From positions 55,331 to 119,330 of the forward strand of contig MHAZ01000014.1 of NCBI GenBank assembly GCA_001803165.1: a DNA stretch of 64,000 nucleotides, given 5' to 3'. The notes under the pieces were generated by a model that saw nothing but the letters and a program-made list of their open reading frames with translations, was not told the origin of the DNA and did not search any database. The stretch is from Stygiobacter sp. RIFOXYC2_FULL_38_25. Lineage in GTDB: Bacteria > Bacteroidota > Ignavibacteria > Ignavibacteriales > Melioribacteraceae. Made by a program: the position numbers and the translations under genes. This document shows positions 17,224-25,986 of this stretch, one piece after another; the stretch's first letter is position 1; each line of letters opens with the position of its first letter.

Positions 17224-19305
17224 TTATCTTTTAACCAATTTACCGTTTGCCCTAACAGCAAGACTGCCTTCATGAGTTTTAGTGAGTCTAAATCTGCCAA
17301 CCATATCTTGCAAACCAACTGTGAGGTTACTAAGATCTTCTGCTGCTCTGGCAATTTGAGAAATTCCGGTACTTGTCTCGCGGGTAACGTTATTGATCCC
17401 TTCAATATTCCGGCTGATCATTTCCGAAGAAGCAGATTGTTCTTCGCTAGCAGCGGCTACTTGTACTGCTGTATCGCGCACTTTTTCCGCGCCGTTTATA
17501 ATTTCAACTAATACCGAACCGGCTTCATTAGCAAAGCGCTTTCCTTTTTCAACTTCTTGTGTACCTTCTTTGATAGAACTTACAGCTTCGTTTGTATCCT
17601 TCTGAATTTCTTTTATCATTCCGGCAATTTCTTTTGTAGCCTTCGTAGTTCTCTCGGCAAGTTTACGCACTTCATCTGCAACTACTGCAAATCCGCGTCC
17701 TTGTTCACCGGCACGCGCTGCTTCTATTGCTGCGTTCAGTGCCAGTAAGTTTGTTTGATCTGCAATGTCGTTAATAACTTGTACAATCTCCCCAATCTTA
17801 TCGCTGTTTTTGCCAAGAGTAAAAACTGTTTCCGCAGATTTTTCAACAACCTCGCTGATTCGTTCCATTCCTTCAATAGTTTGCTTAACTACACTACCGC
17901 CATGTTTAGCTTTATCACCGGCATCTTTTGCGGTTTCAGCAGCATAGCTTGCATTTTTTGTATTATCCATAATAGTGCGGGTCATTTCATCTATGGAAGT
18001 TGCTACTTCCGAAGTTTGAGCTGATTGTTCTTGAGCGCCGGCAGCCATTTCTTCGGAACTGGAAGAGATTTGATTTGCTGCGCTTGCTGTTGCAGAAATT
18101 GCTTCTCCAACTTCCGTAAGAGCATTAACAAGCGAGTCCGCAACTCCATTAATACTGTCTTTGATCAACTTAAGATCGCCTTCATACTTGCCTTCCACAC
18201 GGTGAGTAAAATCGCCGGAAGCCATTACTGCTAAAACATCGGAGCCTTCTTTTATCGGAACGATTATCGAATCAAGTGTTTGGTTTAATCCTTCAATAAG
18301 TTTTCTATAACCACCGCTGAATTTTTTATAATCGCCCCGGAATGATAGATCCCCTTTGTTAGTAGCATCAACTATAGAATTGATTTCCTCCGTTAACATT
18401 ACGAGCGCCTCAACTTCTTCGTTGAAGCAAATTGCAAGTTCATCACGCTCAGAAGCGGGAGTTACTTTTGCAAAAACTCCGCGGGATATATTTTGCGCAG
18501 CTTGTATTTTCTCTCTTTGGGCATTGCGAAGTTCAAGCATCATTTCTTGCATCTCGCCGAATTCGTCTTTTGTTTTAACTGCAAAATCCGCACTGTAATC
18601 ACCAAGCGAATAATCGTTAATCAACTTCTTGAATTCGATTACCGGTTTTGTTAGTGCAGGAGCTACTTTGAAAAGTGAAATGAAAGCAACAACGGCACCA
18701 GCAGCCATTCCAAGAATTATTATCCAGCGTGCACTGGAAAGCTCCCCTTCAATTTTGGCGTTTAACTCATTGCCGTAATTATCAATATACTTTTCAACTT
18801 GCAGAAAATTATTATAAACTTTTGCGGCAATTTCTTCTCCGGAAGTGGTGGAAATTACAGACGCCATTTCGCGGTCATTCATTAATCCCGCGCTGATTAC
18901 TGCATCTATTACACCGTTTTTATATTCTTTCCAAACTTTATAAGTAGCGGCAATTCCGTTTTTCAGCTCATCGTTAAATTCCATTTTCTCAAGACGGGTA
19001 AATGTACTATCAATCAGCTTCTTCCGTTCATCAATGTATTTAATGTTAGCTTGAGATGAGGCTTCGAATCCGACTATGGCGAATTTCATCCCGGCATATT
19101 GAATGCTTTTAAAATTTAGAAATAGCTCCTTTATCTCGTGCTTGGGACCGAAATAAGCATCGTTGAGTTCTTTTTTCTGATACTCAACACGGAACATTTC
19201 GAAAAGAGCTGTACACGCAATAATTGTTGAAGCAGCAGCAATTCCAAAAATTGCCATCTGAATTTTTTGAACAAGTCTTAGGTTTTTGAGATTTATCTTT
19301 TTCAC
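17224..19305 (-). CDS. Methyl-accepting chemotaxis protein with four-helix-bundle sensor
   Basis: A 693-residue chemoreceptor. Membrane helices are at about 14-34 and 192-212; the roughly 155-residue periplasmic part between them is helical, without Cache strands, as in 4HB_MCP sensors. Several HAMP-like units follow ([36 protein letters not shown]), then the signalling domain with tip [20 protein letters not shown]. Translation starts at GTG with only a weak purine-rich site. There is no C-terminal CheR-docking peptide. It lies downstream of three mini-TonB genes; whether they share a promoter is unclear (about 110 bases apart). Confidence 0.93.
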   Translation of the reverse strand: MKKINLKNLRLVQKIQMAIFGIAAASTIIACTALFEMFRVEYQKKELNDAYFGPKHEIKELFLNFKSIQYAGMKFAIVGFEASSQANIKYIDERKKLIDSTFTRLEKMEFNDELKNGIAATYKVWKEYKNGVIDAVISAGLMNDREMASVISTTSGEEIAAKVYNNFLQVEKYIDNYGNELNAKIEGELSSARWIIILGMAAGAVVAFISLFKVAPALTKPVIEFKKLINDYSLGDYSADFAVKTKDEFGEMQEMMLELRNAQREKIQAAQNISRGVFAKVTPASERDELAICFNEEVEALVMLTEEINSIVDATNKGDLSFRGDYKKFSGGYRKLIEGLNQTLDSIIVPIKEGSDVLAVMASGDFTHRVEGKYEGDLKLIKDSINGVADSLVNALTEVGEAISATASAANQISSSSEEMAAGAQEQSAQTSEVATSIDEMTRTIMDNTKNASYAAETAKDAGDKAKHGGSVVKQTIEGMERISEVVEKSAETVFTLGKNSDKIGEIVQVINDIADQTNLLALNAAIEAARAGEQGRGFAVVADEVRKLAERTTKATKEIAGMIKEIQKDTNEAVSSIKEGTQEVEKGKRFANEAGSVLVEIINGAEKVRDTAVQVAAASEEQSASSEMISRNIEGINNVTRETSTGISQIARAAEDLSNLTVGLQDMVGRFRLTKTHEGSLAVRANGKLVKR

Positions 19306-19413
19306 TTTTTTCTCTGGCTGTTTAAAAGCATTTTTATTTTATCCCAAAGGAGATTATGGAACGACACCCGCAAAATTTCATATCAATTCAAAGCTATAAT
19401 TAGATTTATTAAC

Positions 19414-19821
19414 TTAACTAGGCAGCCTGAACTGAAGTGCTAAAGCGAGTTTCGATTTAACATTTGCCCCTTTGTTTTGACCTGGAGTAAATTTTGTTTT
19501 TTTAACTGCTCTCACTGTTTCTTCGTCGCATCCGCCGCCAATTCCCTTTACAATTTTTACATCATCAACATCGCCGGATTCGCTAATAAGTATCAGCACA
19601 TAAACTTTGCCTTCTGTTTTGGTTTTTATTGCAAGATCGGGATAGCTGGCTTTTCTCATAATTCCTTCTAAACCGCCAACCGGTGAAGCTGGTTTTTCAA
19701 CAGCAATAGCATAATCATCTTCACCAGGAAAAAAGGTTTTCCCCTTGCTGCTGCCGAATGTTATAAGAAGTAATGCTAATATTATTAAAAGAAGAGGAAG
19801 TTTGTTTTGTAGCGTTTTCAT
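19414..19821 (-). CDS. Stand-alone TonB C-terminal domain protein (third of three)
   Basis: A 135-residue exported protein: hydrophobic segment at about 9-25, a short link (about 25 residues) and a TonB C-terminal domain (YPDLAIKTKTEGKVYVL, ESGDVDDVKIVKGIGGGCDE, KFTPGQNKGANVKSK). In TonB this domain grips TonB-box peptides of outer-membrane receptors, but the Pro-rich spacer that crosses the periplasm is missing. It may be periplasmic or anchored close to the inner membrane. It is one of three adjacent paralogues between chemoreceptor genes. Confidence 0.85.
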   Translation of the reverse strand: MKTLQNKLPLLLIILALLLITFGSSKGKTFFPGEDDYAIAVEKPASPVGGLEGIMRKASYPDLAIKTKTEGKVYVLILISESGDVDDVKIVKGIGGGCDEETVRAVKKTKFTPGQNKGANVKSKLALALQFRLPS

Positions 19822-19950
19822 TTTGCACCTTATTTGTTTCTATTTTCAGTTAAATCTGCAAGTGCTTCGCCTTGTGAGGAAGCACTTTGCAAAACATTTT
19901 GTAGTTGAGAATAGACAACTATTACGTTTGTCTTAGTTGTTACATCATCA

Positions 19951-20361
19951 TTATGGCAGCTTGAATTGTATTGCCATTGCCAATTTTGCTTTAACATTTA
20001 CTCCTAAATTTTGACCGGGAGTAAATTTTGTTTTCTTGACAGCGCGGATAGCTTCTTCATCGCAGCCGTTGCCAAGTCCTTTTACAATTTTTACATCATC
20101 TACATCACCGGATTGATTAATTAAAATCAAGCAATACACTTTTCCTTCAGTCTTACTTTTGATTGCAGATTCCGGGTAAACAATTTTTTTCATTATTGCA
20201 TCATTTCCACCAATAGCTGCCGGGGCTTTTTCAATTCCTATTTCATATTCTTCATCGCCGGGGTATAAGCTGTTTCCTTTCGCGTTTATTACCAATAACA
20301 GGAAGAGAAACACTACTGATAGCAGAGAGTTAATTGTTTTATTGTTAACAAGCGTTTTCAT
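19951..20361 (-). CDS. Stand-alone TonB C-terminal domain protein (second of three)
   Basis: A 136-residue paralogue of its neighbours. Residues 11-28 are a hydrophobic signal or anchor (LLSVVFLFLLLVINAKG), then GDEEYEIGIEKAPAAIGG, and the TonB_C domain from about 58 (YPESAIKSKTEGKVYCL, GLGNGCDEEAIRAVKK, FTPGQNLGVNVKAK). It has a Cys in the first strand that the other two lack. It has no Pro-rich spacer. It is 23 bases downstream of the first copy, and was evidently produced by tandem duplication. Confidence 0.85.
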   Translation of the reverse strand: MKTLVNNKTINSLLSVVFLFLLLVINAKGNSLYPGDEEYEIGIEKAPAAIGGNDAIMKKIVYPESAIKSKTEGKVYCLILINQSGDVDDVKIVKGLGNGCDEEAIRAVKKTKFTPGQNLGVNVKAKLAMAIQFKLP

Positions 20362-20384
20362 TTTATATCCTTAATAAATTGTTT

Positions 20385-20798
20385 TTAGCTTGGTAGCTTA
20401 AAATTGATTGCAATTGCTAGTTTGGTCTTAACATTAACCCCTTTATCCTGTCCTGGAGAAAACTTGGACCGTTTAACAGCTCTAGCTGCTTCCTCATCGC
20501 AACCGCCGCCAATGCCTTTTACAACTTTTACTTCATCAACATCACCGGATTCATTTATATAGGCAAGAACGTAAACTTTTCCTTCTGTTCTTGTCTTCAT
20601 AGCTAATTCGGGATAGGATGCCCGCTTCATTATTGCTTCTAATCCGCCAACAGGCGTAGGAGCTTTTTCTACTGCTATAAAATATTCTTCTTCACCCGGT
20701 AAAAGATTTGCCCCTTTAGTTTCTGTTATTATTACAAACAACAGAACCAAAACCCCAACTAGTGTAAAAATCGTTCTAAAATTGATAAATCCTTTCAT
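20385..20798 (-). CDS. Stand-alone TonB C-terminal domain protein (first of three)
   Basis: A 137-residue protein with an N-terminal hydrophobic segment (TIFTLVGVLVLLFVII), a link containing GEEEYFIAVEKAPTPVGG and a TonB_C domain (YPELAMKTRTEGKVYVL, GIGGGCDEEAARAVKR, FSPGQDKGVNVKTK). First gene of the tandem trio, with an AAGGAGG ribosome-binding site before its ATG, so it probably carries the promoter. A TCCGATAA sequence about 50 bases upstream may be a sigma-28-type -10, although no good -35 is at the right distance. Function beyond the domain is unknown. Confidence 0.85.
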   Translation of the reverse strand: MKGFINFRTIFTLVGVLVLLFVIITETKGANLLPGEEEYFIAVEKAPTPVGGLEAIMKRASYPELAMKTRTEGKVYVLAYINESGDVDEVKVVKGIGGGCDEEAARAVKRSKFSPGQDKGVNVKTKLAIAINFKLPS

Positions 20799-21169
20799 TT
20801 TGTACCTCCTTGTAGATTAAAGTCCTACTAAAGCAAACTTTGTTACTATTATCGGAGATATTAAATTTCTTTAAAGAAAACTTTCATTTTGAATTATTTC
20901 TTCTTTGAGTAAGGAGGTGATTCAAACAATTTCCCGCCAAACAATATGTACATCTCGTAATACTTTCTTATTTCATTTCTATTTGCCTTTTTTACGTTTT
21001 ATAAAAGCAATTAAATGGAACCTCTATGTCTTCGTCTTAATCATCGGGTCTATTGTTTAAAAATGAAGATGAGATGTTGTTAATGGCTAAAATGTGTTGC
21101 TAGAAAACTAAAAAGGAAGTTGAATTTTTAGGAAAGGAAAAGGGAGACTAACTGTCTCCCCTACAATGT
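20799..21169. other. Intergenic region between chemoreceptor 3 and the mini-TonB genes
   Basis: About 370 AT-rich bases. Contains the possible sigma-28-like -10 near 20849-20856 that would serve the mini-TonB genes, and the hairpin at 21142-21160 that ends the chemoreceptor gene. No open frame is convincing. Confidence 0.6.
21142..21160 (-). terminator. Terminator after chemoreceptor 3
   Basis: GGGAGAC pairs with GTCTCCC around a five-base loop; on the minus strand it is followed by TTTTCCTTTCC. It lies 10 bases past the stop at 21170. The flanking CCCCTACA matches the edge of the palindrome at 4084-4103. Confidence 0.65.
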
Positions 21170-23263
21170 TTAATTATGTGAAATCGTTCCGTTGGGATGA
21201 ACTGCTAGCTGTCCCCTTTTATAATCATAATTATGAGAATTATCACTAATCTTGAATCTAGAGATTAACTCTTGCAGATTAATCGTAAGTCTATTTAAAT
21301 CTTCCGAAGCTCGTGCAATCTGCTGAATACCTGTTGCACTTTCGTTAGTTACATGATTGATTGCTTCCAGATTCTTACTAATTTGTTCTGCTGCACTTGA
21401 TTGCTCTTCGCTTGCAGCTGCAACTTGTGTAACAATATCAACAACTTGCTGAGCACCGGTAATAATTTGAGAAAGTGATTTACCCGCTTCATCTGCCAAT
21501 TCTTTTCCACGCTCAACTTCCACTGTTCCGGAAGTCATCGAAATCACTGCTTCCGAAGTATCTTTTTGAATTTGCTTAATCATGTTGGCAATTTCTTTAG
21601 TTGCTTTAGTAGTACGCTCGGCAAGTTTGCGAACTTCATCGGCAACCACAGCAAATCCGCGTCCTTGTTCACCGGCACGCGCTGCTTCTATTGCTGCGTT
21701 AAGTGCCAACAAGTTAGTTTGATCAGCAATGTCATCAATCACTTGAACAATTTCTCCAATTTGATCGCTGCTCTTACCAAGTTGATGAACTGTTTCTGCG
21801 GATTCTTTAACAACCGACGCAATACGGTTCATTCCTTGAATTGTTTCGCTTACAACTCTGCCACCCTCTTTTGCAATTGACCCGGCATTCTTTGCAGTTT
21901 CGGAAGCACTGGATGCATTCTGAGTTGTATCCATAATTGTCTTAGTCATTTCGTCAACAGCGCTTGCAACTTCAGAAGTTTGCGAACTTTGTTCTTGAGC
22001 TCCGGCTGCCATTTCTTCTGCGGAAGAAGAAATTTCGCTGCTTGCACTTGCAGTAGCTTGAATTGCTGCACTAACATCGCTTAATGCATTATTGAATGAT
22101 TCCGCCAAATGATTAATATTTTCTTTTATAGATTCGAAATCTCCGCTATAACTACCAACCATTCTTGCCGTAAGATCGCCGGCAGCAATTTTGTTTAGCA
22201 CTTCACTCGATTCATGAAGAGGCGCAACAACAGCATCCAAAGTTGAATTAACACCGGCGATTATTGCTTTGTATCCGCCGTAATATTTATCAGCATTGCC
22301 GCGTGTAGAAAGTTTTCCTTCTACTGCAGCTTTACTTAAATCCACTGTCTCGGCTACAAGTCCTTTTACAGACTCAACAACTTTTTGCATTGATTTGGAA
22401 AGCGCATCTTCTTCGGATCTTACATTTACCATTACAGTTAAATCGCCGGCAGCAATTTTTTCTGCAGCTGCTACTTTTTCTTTTATTCCTTCAATCATAG
22501 AGCTGAAAGATTTTTCAAGAGTTCCAATTTCGTCTGTTGTCTTCGAATCAATTGAGATATCAACATCGCCGAGTGCAAGTTTATCTGCGGTTTCTGTTAA
22601 TTTCTTTAGAGGATTACCTATTTTGCTTGCAAGCCAAAATGCTATTGTCAGAGAGATAATAATGCCTATAGCCGTAAAAAGTAACAGTTTTAAGCGGTCA
22701 ACAGCCCCTTCTGCTTCTATTTTCACTTTAGTTTCTTCGGCATACTTTTGATTAATAATGGTTAGTTGATCGAGCGATTCTTGTACTTTAACATAAAAAG
22801 TTTCAATATCGCCGCCCAACATAACCTTAACCTCATCCATCACACCCATAGCAATAAAACTTTGAGCAGCATCTAAATTTGATTTATAGAGTTTGAAATT
22901 TTCCTCAAATTTTTTAGCCTGCAGTTTTTCATCTTCACTTAAACTTCCCGATACATACTCCTTCCAGCTTTTATCGGCTTTAGATAGAGCATTTTTCATT
23001 ATGCCCATGTGTTTTTCTGCGTCGCTGGTACTTGGTGCATTAACAACTTTTTCAATATTTAACGTAGCTTCCAACACCCCCGATTCTACTGCTGCAACAC
23101 GCTCTATCCCCAACAATCTGTTTTGATACAAATCTTGAGCTCCTAATTCAGAATCTCTAAGTCCACTCCATCCTACAAAAGCAACAATTAGAGTTATGAA
23201 GGAAACAAAAGATACGCTCGCAATCAGTTTGAAGCGGATATTTTTGTTTAAGAACCAGTTCAT
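21170..23263 (-). CDS. Methyl-accepting chemotaxis protein with four-helix-bundle sensor
   Basis: A 697-residue chemoreceptor with a GAGGAAAG ribosome-binding site. Membrane helices lie at about 10-30 and 190-212, enclosing a helical 4HB_MCP sensor ([19 protein letters not shown]). A canonical HAMP ([20 protein letters not shown]) is followed by further HAMP-like units ([22 protein letters not shown]) and the signalling tip [20 protein letters not shown]. There is no docking pentapeptide at the end. Its gene follows cheW by about 80 bases and probably shares its promoter; the scaffold and this receptor are thus made together. Confidence 0.94.
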   Translation of the reverse strand: MNWFLNKNIRFKLIASVSFVSFITLIVAFVGWSGLRDSELGAQDLYQNRLLGIERVAAVESGVLEATLNIEKVVNAPSTSDAEKHMGIMKNALSKADKSWKEYVSGSLSEDEKLQAKKFEENFKLYKSNLDAAQSFIAMGVMDEVKVMLGGDIETFYVKVQESLDQLTIINQKYAEETKVKIEAEGAVDRLKLLLFTAIGIIISLTIAFWLASKIGNPLKKLTETADKLALGDVDISIDSKTTDEIGTLEKSFSSMIEGIKEKVAAAEKIAAGDLTVMVNVRSEEDALSKSMQKVVESVKGLVAETVDLSKAAVEGKLSTRGNADKYYGGYKAIIAGVNSTLDAVVAPLHESSEVLNKIAAGDLTARMVGSYSGDFESIKENINHLAESFNNALSDVSAAIQATASASSEISSSAEEMAAGAQEQSSQTSEVASAVDEMTKTIMDTTQNASSASETAKNAGSIAKEGGRVVSETIQGMNRIASVVKESAETVHQLGKSSDQIGEIVQVIDDIADQTNLLALNAAIEAARAGEQGRGFAVVADEVRKLAERTTKATKEIANMIKQIQKDTSEAVISMTSGTVEVERGKELADEAGKSLSQIITGAQQVVDIVTQVAAASEEQSSAAEQISKNLEAINHVTNESATGIQQIARASEDLNRLTINLQELISRFKISDNSHNYDYKRGQLAVHPNGTISHN

Positions 23264-23345
23264 TACTTTCCTCTTCTATTTTAATAAAATCAGTAGTGTG
23301 TTTGCTTAGTACACAGCAACAAGATCAGCTAATTATTAAATACTC

Positions 23346-23828
23346 TTAAATACTCTGCAAGTTAACGTGCTCTTCCGCATTGAGTACTTTTTCAAGATCT
23401 ATTAAAATGAGCAAGCGGTCTTCTAATTTGCCCACAGCACGAATGAATTCGGAATCTACTCCGGTTACGATTTCCGGCGGTGCTTCTGTAATATTCATTG
23501 GAATCCTTAGAACTTCTTTAACGGCATCTACTATAAAACCTACCGTCTTTCCGGAAATCTCTACCACAATTATGCGAGTGTCTTTGTCGTGTTCTTTCTT
23601 TTCCAGTTTCAATCTTGTTCTTAAATCTATAATGGGAATAACTCTCCCGCGCAGATTTATTACACCTTCTACAAATTCCGGAGCGTTCGGGACCTTAGTA
23701 ATCTGAGTCATTTTATTTATTTCCTGAACGTTCAAAATATCAACTCCAAATTCTTCGTTAGCAATTTTGAAGCTGACTAACTGTAGTAGTTCAGTCGACT
23801 CGGTTTTCGTTTGAGCTACCGTACTCAT
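23346..23828 (-). CDS. cheW: Chemotaxis coupling protein CheW
   Basis: CheW bridges chemoreceptors and CheA in the signalling array. About 160 residues, one CheW/SH3-like domain: LQLVSFKIANEEFGVDILNV, EFVEGVINLRGRVIPIIDLR and VDAVKEVLRIP are classic motifs. The start used is the ATG at 23828 (MSTVAQTK), nine bases after GGAG; a longer frame to 23876 has no supporting site and would extend into the promoter. It is the only separate cheW in the window. Confidence 0.96.
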   Translation of the reverse strand: MSTVAQTKTESTELLQLVSFKIANEEFGVDILNVQEINKMTQITKVPNAPEFVEGVINLRGRVIPIIDLRTRLKLEKKEHDKDTRIIVVEISGKTVGFIVDAVKEVLRIPMNITEAPPEIVTGVDSEFIRAVGKLEDRLLILIDLEKVLNAEEHVNLQSI

Positions 23829-23865
23829 TTTTTCTCCATTCTTTAGATAGTTTCTTGCATTGCTA

Positions 23866-23892
23866 TAATCGAGCAAATAAGCAGAAAGTTTA
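23866..23892 (-). promoter_or_regulatory. Candidate FliA (sigma-28) promoter for cheW
   Basis: On the minus strand TAAACTTT (7 of 8 to TAAAGTTT) and CTCGATTA (5 of 8 to GCCGATAA) are separated by exactly 11 bases. Transcription would start about 30 bases before the cheW ATG, a sensible distance. Sequence match only. Confidence 0.5.
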
Positions 23893-24442
23893 GATAAGAT
23901 GAATATTAAGCGGTGATGCAGTTAGGCAGAATCAATTCTATAGTACTAATGAAGCAAATATTTAACGGTTAATACCCATAAAAAATGTTATCCAATTCTG
24001 TTAAATCTTGTTCTGATAGAATGGAATTGGTTTAAGGAGTAATAACAAAAATCCCTTTGCAAGAATTTTGAAAACAGCAAGGTTAGCTCTCCTCAAAGTA
24101 TTTATTTCTTTGGTTAAACAGATAGTTCTTCTATTGCTGGTAAGACTTACCTGACACATACCGCCTTTAGTATTCACACTTACAAGAATCATCGCTTTCT
24201 CCACTTTCTTTCTTAAAGAGTACAATTTCTGTTCCATTCTCAAATCAATTATCGAAAGCATTTATCGAAAATTCAATGGCTAATATTATGCACTGTTTGA
24301 AAATTAGTCATGTCATGAACAGTTGAGGAAAAGTGCAACCTAATGTTGAGAGAAGCATTTGCGTAACACCCCGTTATTGAACTGAAAAGCTACTTTTTAG
24401 TCCAAGAATTAATAAGTAACAATTTTGTTCGATAATATAGAA
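23893..24442. other. Intergenic region between cheW and the sensory kinase operon
   Basis: About 550 AT-rich bases between divergent transcription units. It holds a 13-bp palindrome (GGTAAGACTTACC, 24139-24151) of unknown meaning. An 86-residue minus-strand frame at 24001-24261 has no ribosome-binding site or family resemblance and is not called. Activator-binding sites for the sigma-54 promoter at 24443 would be expected here, but I cannot define them. Confidence 0.55.
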
Positions 24443-24457
24443 TGGCACTCGATTTGC
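24443..24457 (+). promoter_or_regulatory. Sigma-54 (RpoN) promoter for the sensory kinase operon
   Basis: TGGCAC, five bases, then TTGC: a full match to the core -24/-12 consensus with correct GG-to-GC spacing. The expected start is near 24469, shortly before the first gene of the operon (GTG at 24484 or TTG at 24499). Confidence 0.75.
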
Positions 24458-24483
24458 GCCGTTCATAAACGAACTTATTAAAA

Positions 24484-25986
24484 GTGTGGAGTATTCCTTT
24501 GCCGTCCTTATCTGAAAGTGAAAATAGCCGCCGGTTCTTTTCGGTGAACAGAAGCCAAAACAAAGTTGGTACAAAACAAACATTTACCCGGCTTAAATCC
24601 TGGAACAAAAAACAGAAGTGGTTAGTGTTGTTTTTGTTAGCAACGGTTGTATCTATCATGTTAATCGTATTTAATACTGCCGGAAATCTGCAAGTATTTC
24701 TAAGCAATAACTCAAGTGTGTTGCTACTACTCCTTTTAATTATTCCGGTTTTTGTATTCGCTAAACTAAAAATTTTTGAAAAAGACGCTGAGTATAAAAA
24801 CGCGCAAATTGTTTCGGCTTTCGACCAAATGATTGAAGCTGTTTTTATTTCAGACTCAAATGGAAAAATTGAAATTGCAAATTCAGCCGGTTGTAAACTG
24901 CTTGATTACGAAGAACATGAACTTGTTGGTAAATCACTCATTGAGTTTACCAGCAATGCCGAATCCAACTCATGTAGCGAATTAGAAAACAGAGAAAGTA
25001 TTGATAAATCGGAATGCGTTTTGGTTAAGAGAGACCGAACCGGTTTTCATGCGGAAATTTGGAAACAACCTTTGAGTGATGGAAAATTCGTAGAAATTGT
25101 ACGCGATATCTCCGGAAGTAAAGCTGAAATGGAACGAACAGAAGATTTGCTGGAAGAACTAAAATACGAGCGTGATCTGCTGGAGGAACAATCTGCCGAG
25201 TTGGTAGTGCTCAGTAATCAGCTTGAGCTATCCGAACAAATTCAAAAAGAGCTAAATGCCGAGAAGGATAAATTCTTTTCAATTATTGCTCACGATCTTA
25301 AAAGTCCATTTGCTGGAATTATGGGGTACTCAACTCTGTTGCTTGATGATTTCGATTTATTGAGCAAAGAAGAAATGAGAGATTTTATCACTTCACTGGA
25401 TAAATTATCCAAGAATACATTCAAACTGATTGAGAACTTGCTCGAATGGGCAAGATTGCAAACCGGAAAGATGAAGTACAACCCTATAAAGATTCAGCTT
25501 TATGAAAGCGTTTTGTATGCTACAAGCTTAGTAAGTGCAAATGCCGAAAAGAAATCAATAAAAATTAAAAACGAGATTAACGAAGATCCGGTTGTTAAAG
25601 CTGATGAAAGAATGTTAAACTCTATTCTGCAAAACCTTTTGAGTAATGCAATTAAATTTACACCGAGAGGCGGTACAATTACTATTTCATCTGCTGCCGT
25701 AAACATTTTTCATGAAACTACAATTTCAGATACAGGCGTTGGAATGAGCCCCGAAGTATTAGAGAGAATTTTCCGGATAGACACCAACTACACCACTCTT
25801 GGGACTGAACAAGAAAAAGGCACCGGACTTGGTGTTATCTTATGCAAAGAAATGATTGAAAGGCAAGGAGGCGCATTAAAAGTTGAAAGTGAACTCGGTG
25901 TTGGAACGAAATTCAAATTTATTCTACCTATGTGGCATGAAGAAGAACCGGAATCAATTATAAATACCAATGCAACCGAAGATTAA
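24484..25986 (+). CDS. Membrane PAS-domain sensor histidine kinase
   Basis: About 500 residues. Two membrane helices (about 45-67 and 78-95) anchor it with almost no periplasmic loop, so sensing is probably cytoplasmic or within the membrane. A PAS domain follows at about 108-220, then a coiled coil, HisKA with phospho-His in FSIIAHDLKSPFAG, and HATPase with N box NLLSNAIKFTP, G1 DTGVGM and G2 GTGLGV. The annotated GTG has no ribosome-binding site; a TTG at 24499 has GGAG seven bases before it and is the better start. First gene of a five-gene signalling operon; the next gene overlaps its stop by one base (TAATG). Confidence 0.93.
   Translation: MWSIPLPSLSESENSRRFFSVNRSQNKVGTKQTFTRLKSWNKKQKWLVLFLLATVVSIMLIVFNTAGNLQVFLSNNSSVLLLLLLIIPVFVFAKLKIFEKDAEYKNAQIVSAFDQMIEAVFISDSNGKIEIANSAGCKLLDYEEHELVGKSLIEFTSNAESNSCSELENRESIDKSECVLVKRDRTGFHAEIWKQPLSDGKFVEIVRDISGSKAEMERTEDLLEELKYERDLLEEQSAELVVLSNQLELSEQIQKELNAEKDKFFSIIAHDLKSPFAGIMGYSTLLLDDFDLLSKEEMRDFITSLDKLSKNTFKLIENLLEWARLQTGKMKYNPIKIQLYESVLYATSLVSANAEKKSIKIKNEINEDPVVKADERMLNSILQNLLSNAIKFTPRGGTITISSAAVNIFHETTISDTGVGMSPEVLERIFRIDTNYTTLGTEQEKGTGLGVILCKEMIERQGGALKVESELGVGTKFKFILPMWHEEEPESIINTNATED

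Noticed and set aside
20911..20921. AAGGAGGTGAT, complementary to the 3' end of 16S rRNA
   Set aside because: No open frame starts after it on the plus strand and there is no rRNA gene nearby; probably chance.
21566..21880. Long antisense frames repeated in the same place of all three chemoreceptor genes
   Set aside because: They mirror the conserved signalling-domain codons on the opposite strand and are not genes.
24001..24261. 86-codon minus-strand open frame in the gap upstream of cheW
   Set aside because: No start signal, composition unlike the neighbours and no family resemblance; a KGG tripeptide is not enough for an ATPase call.
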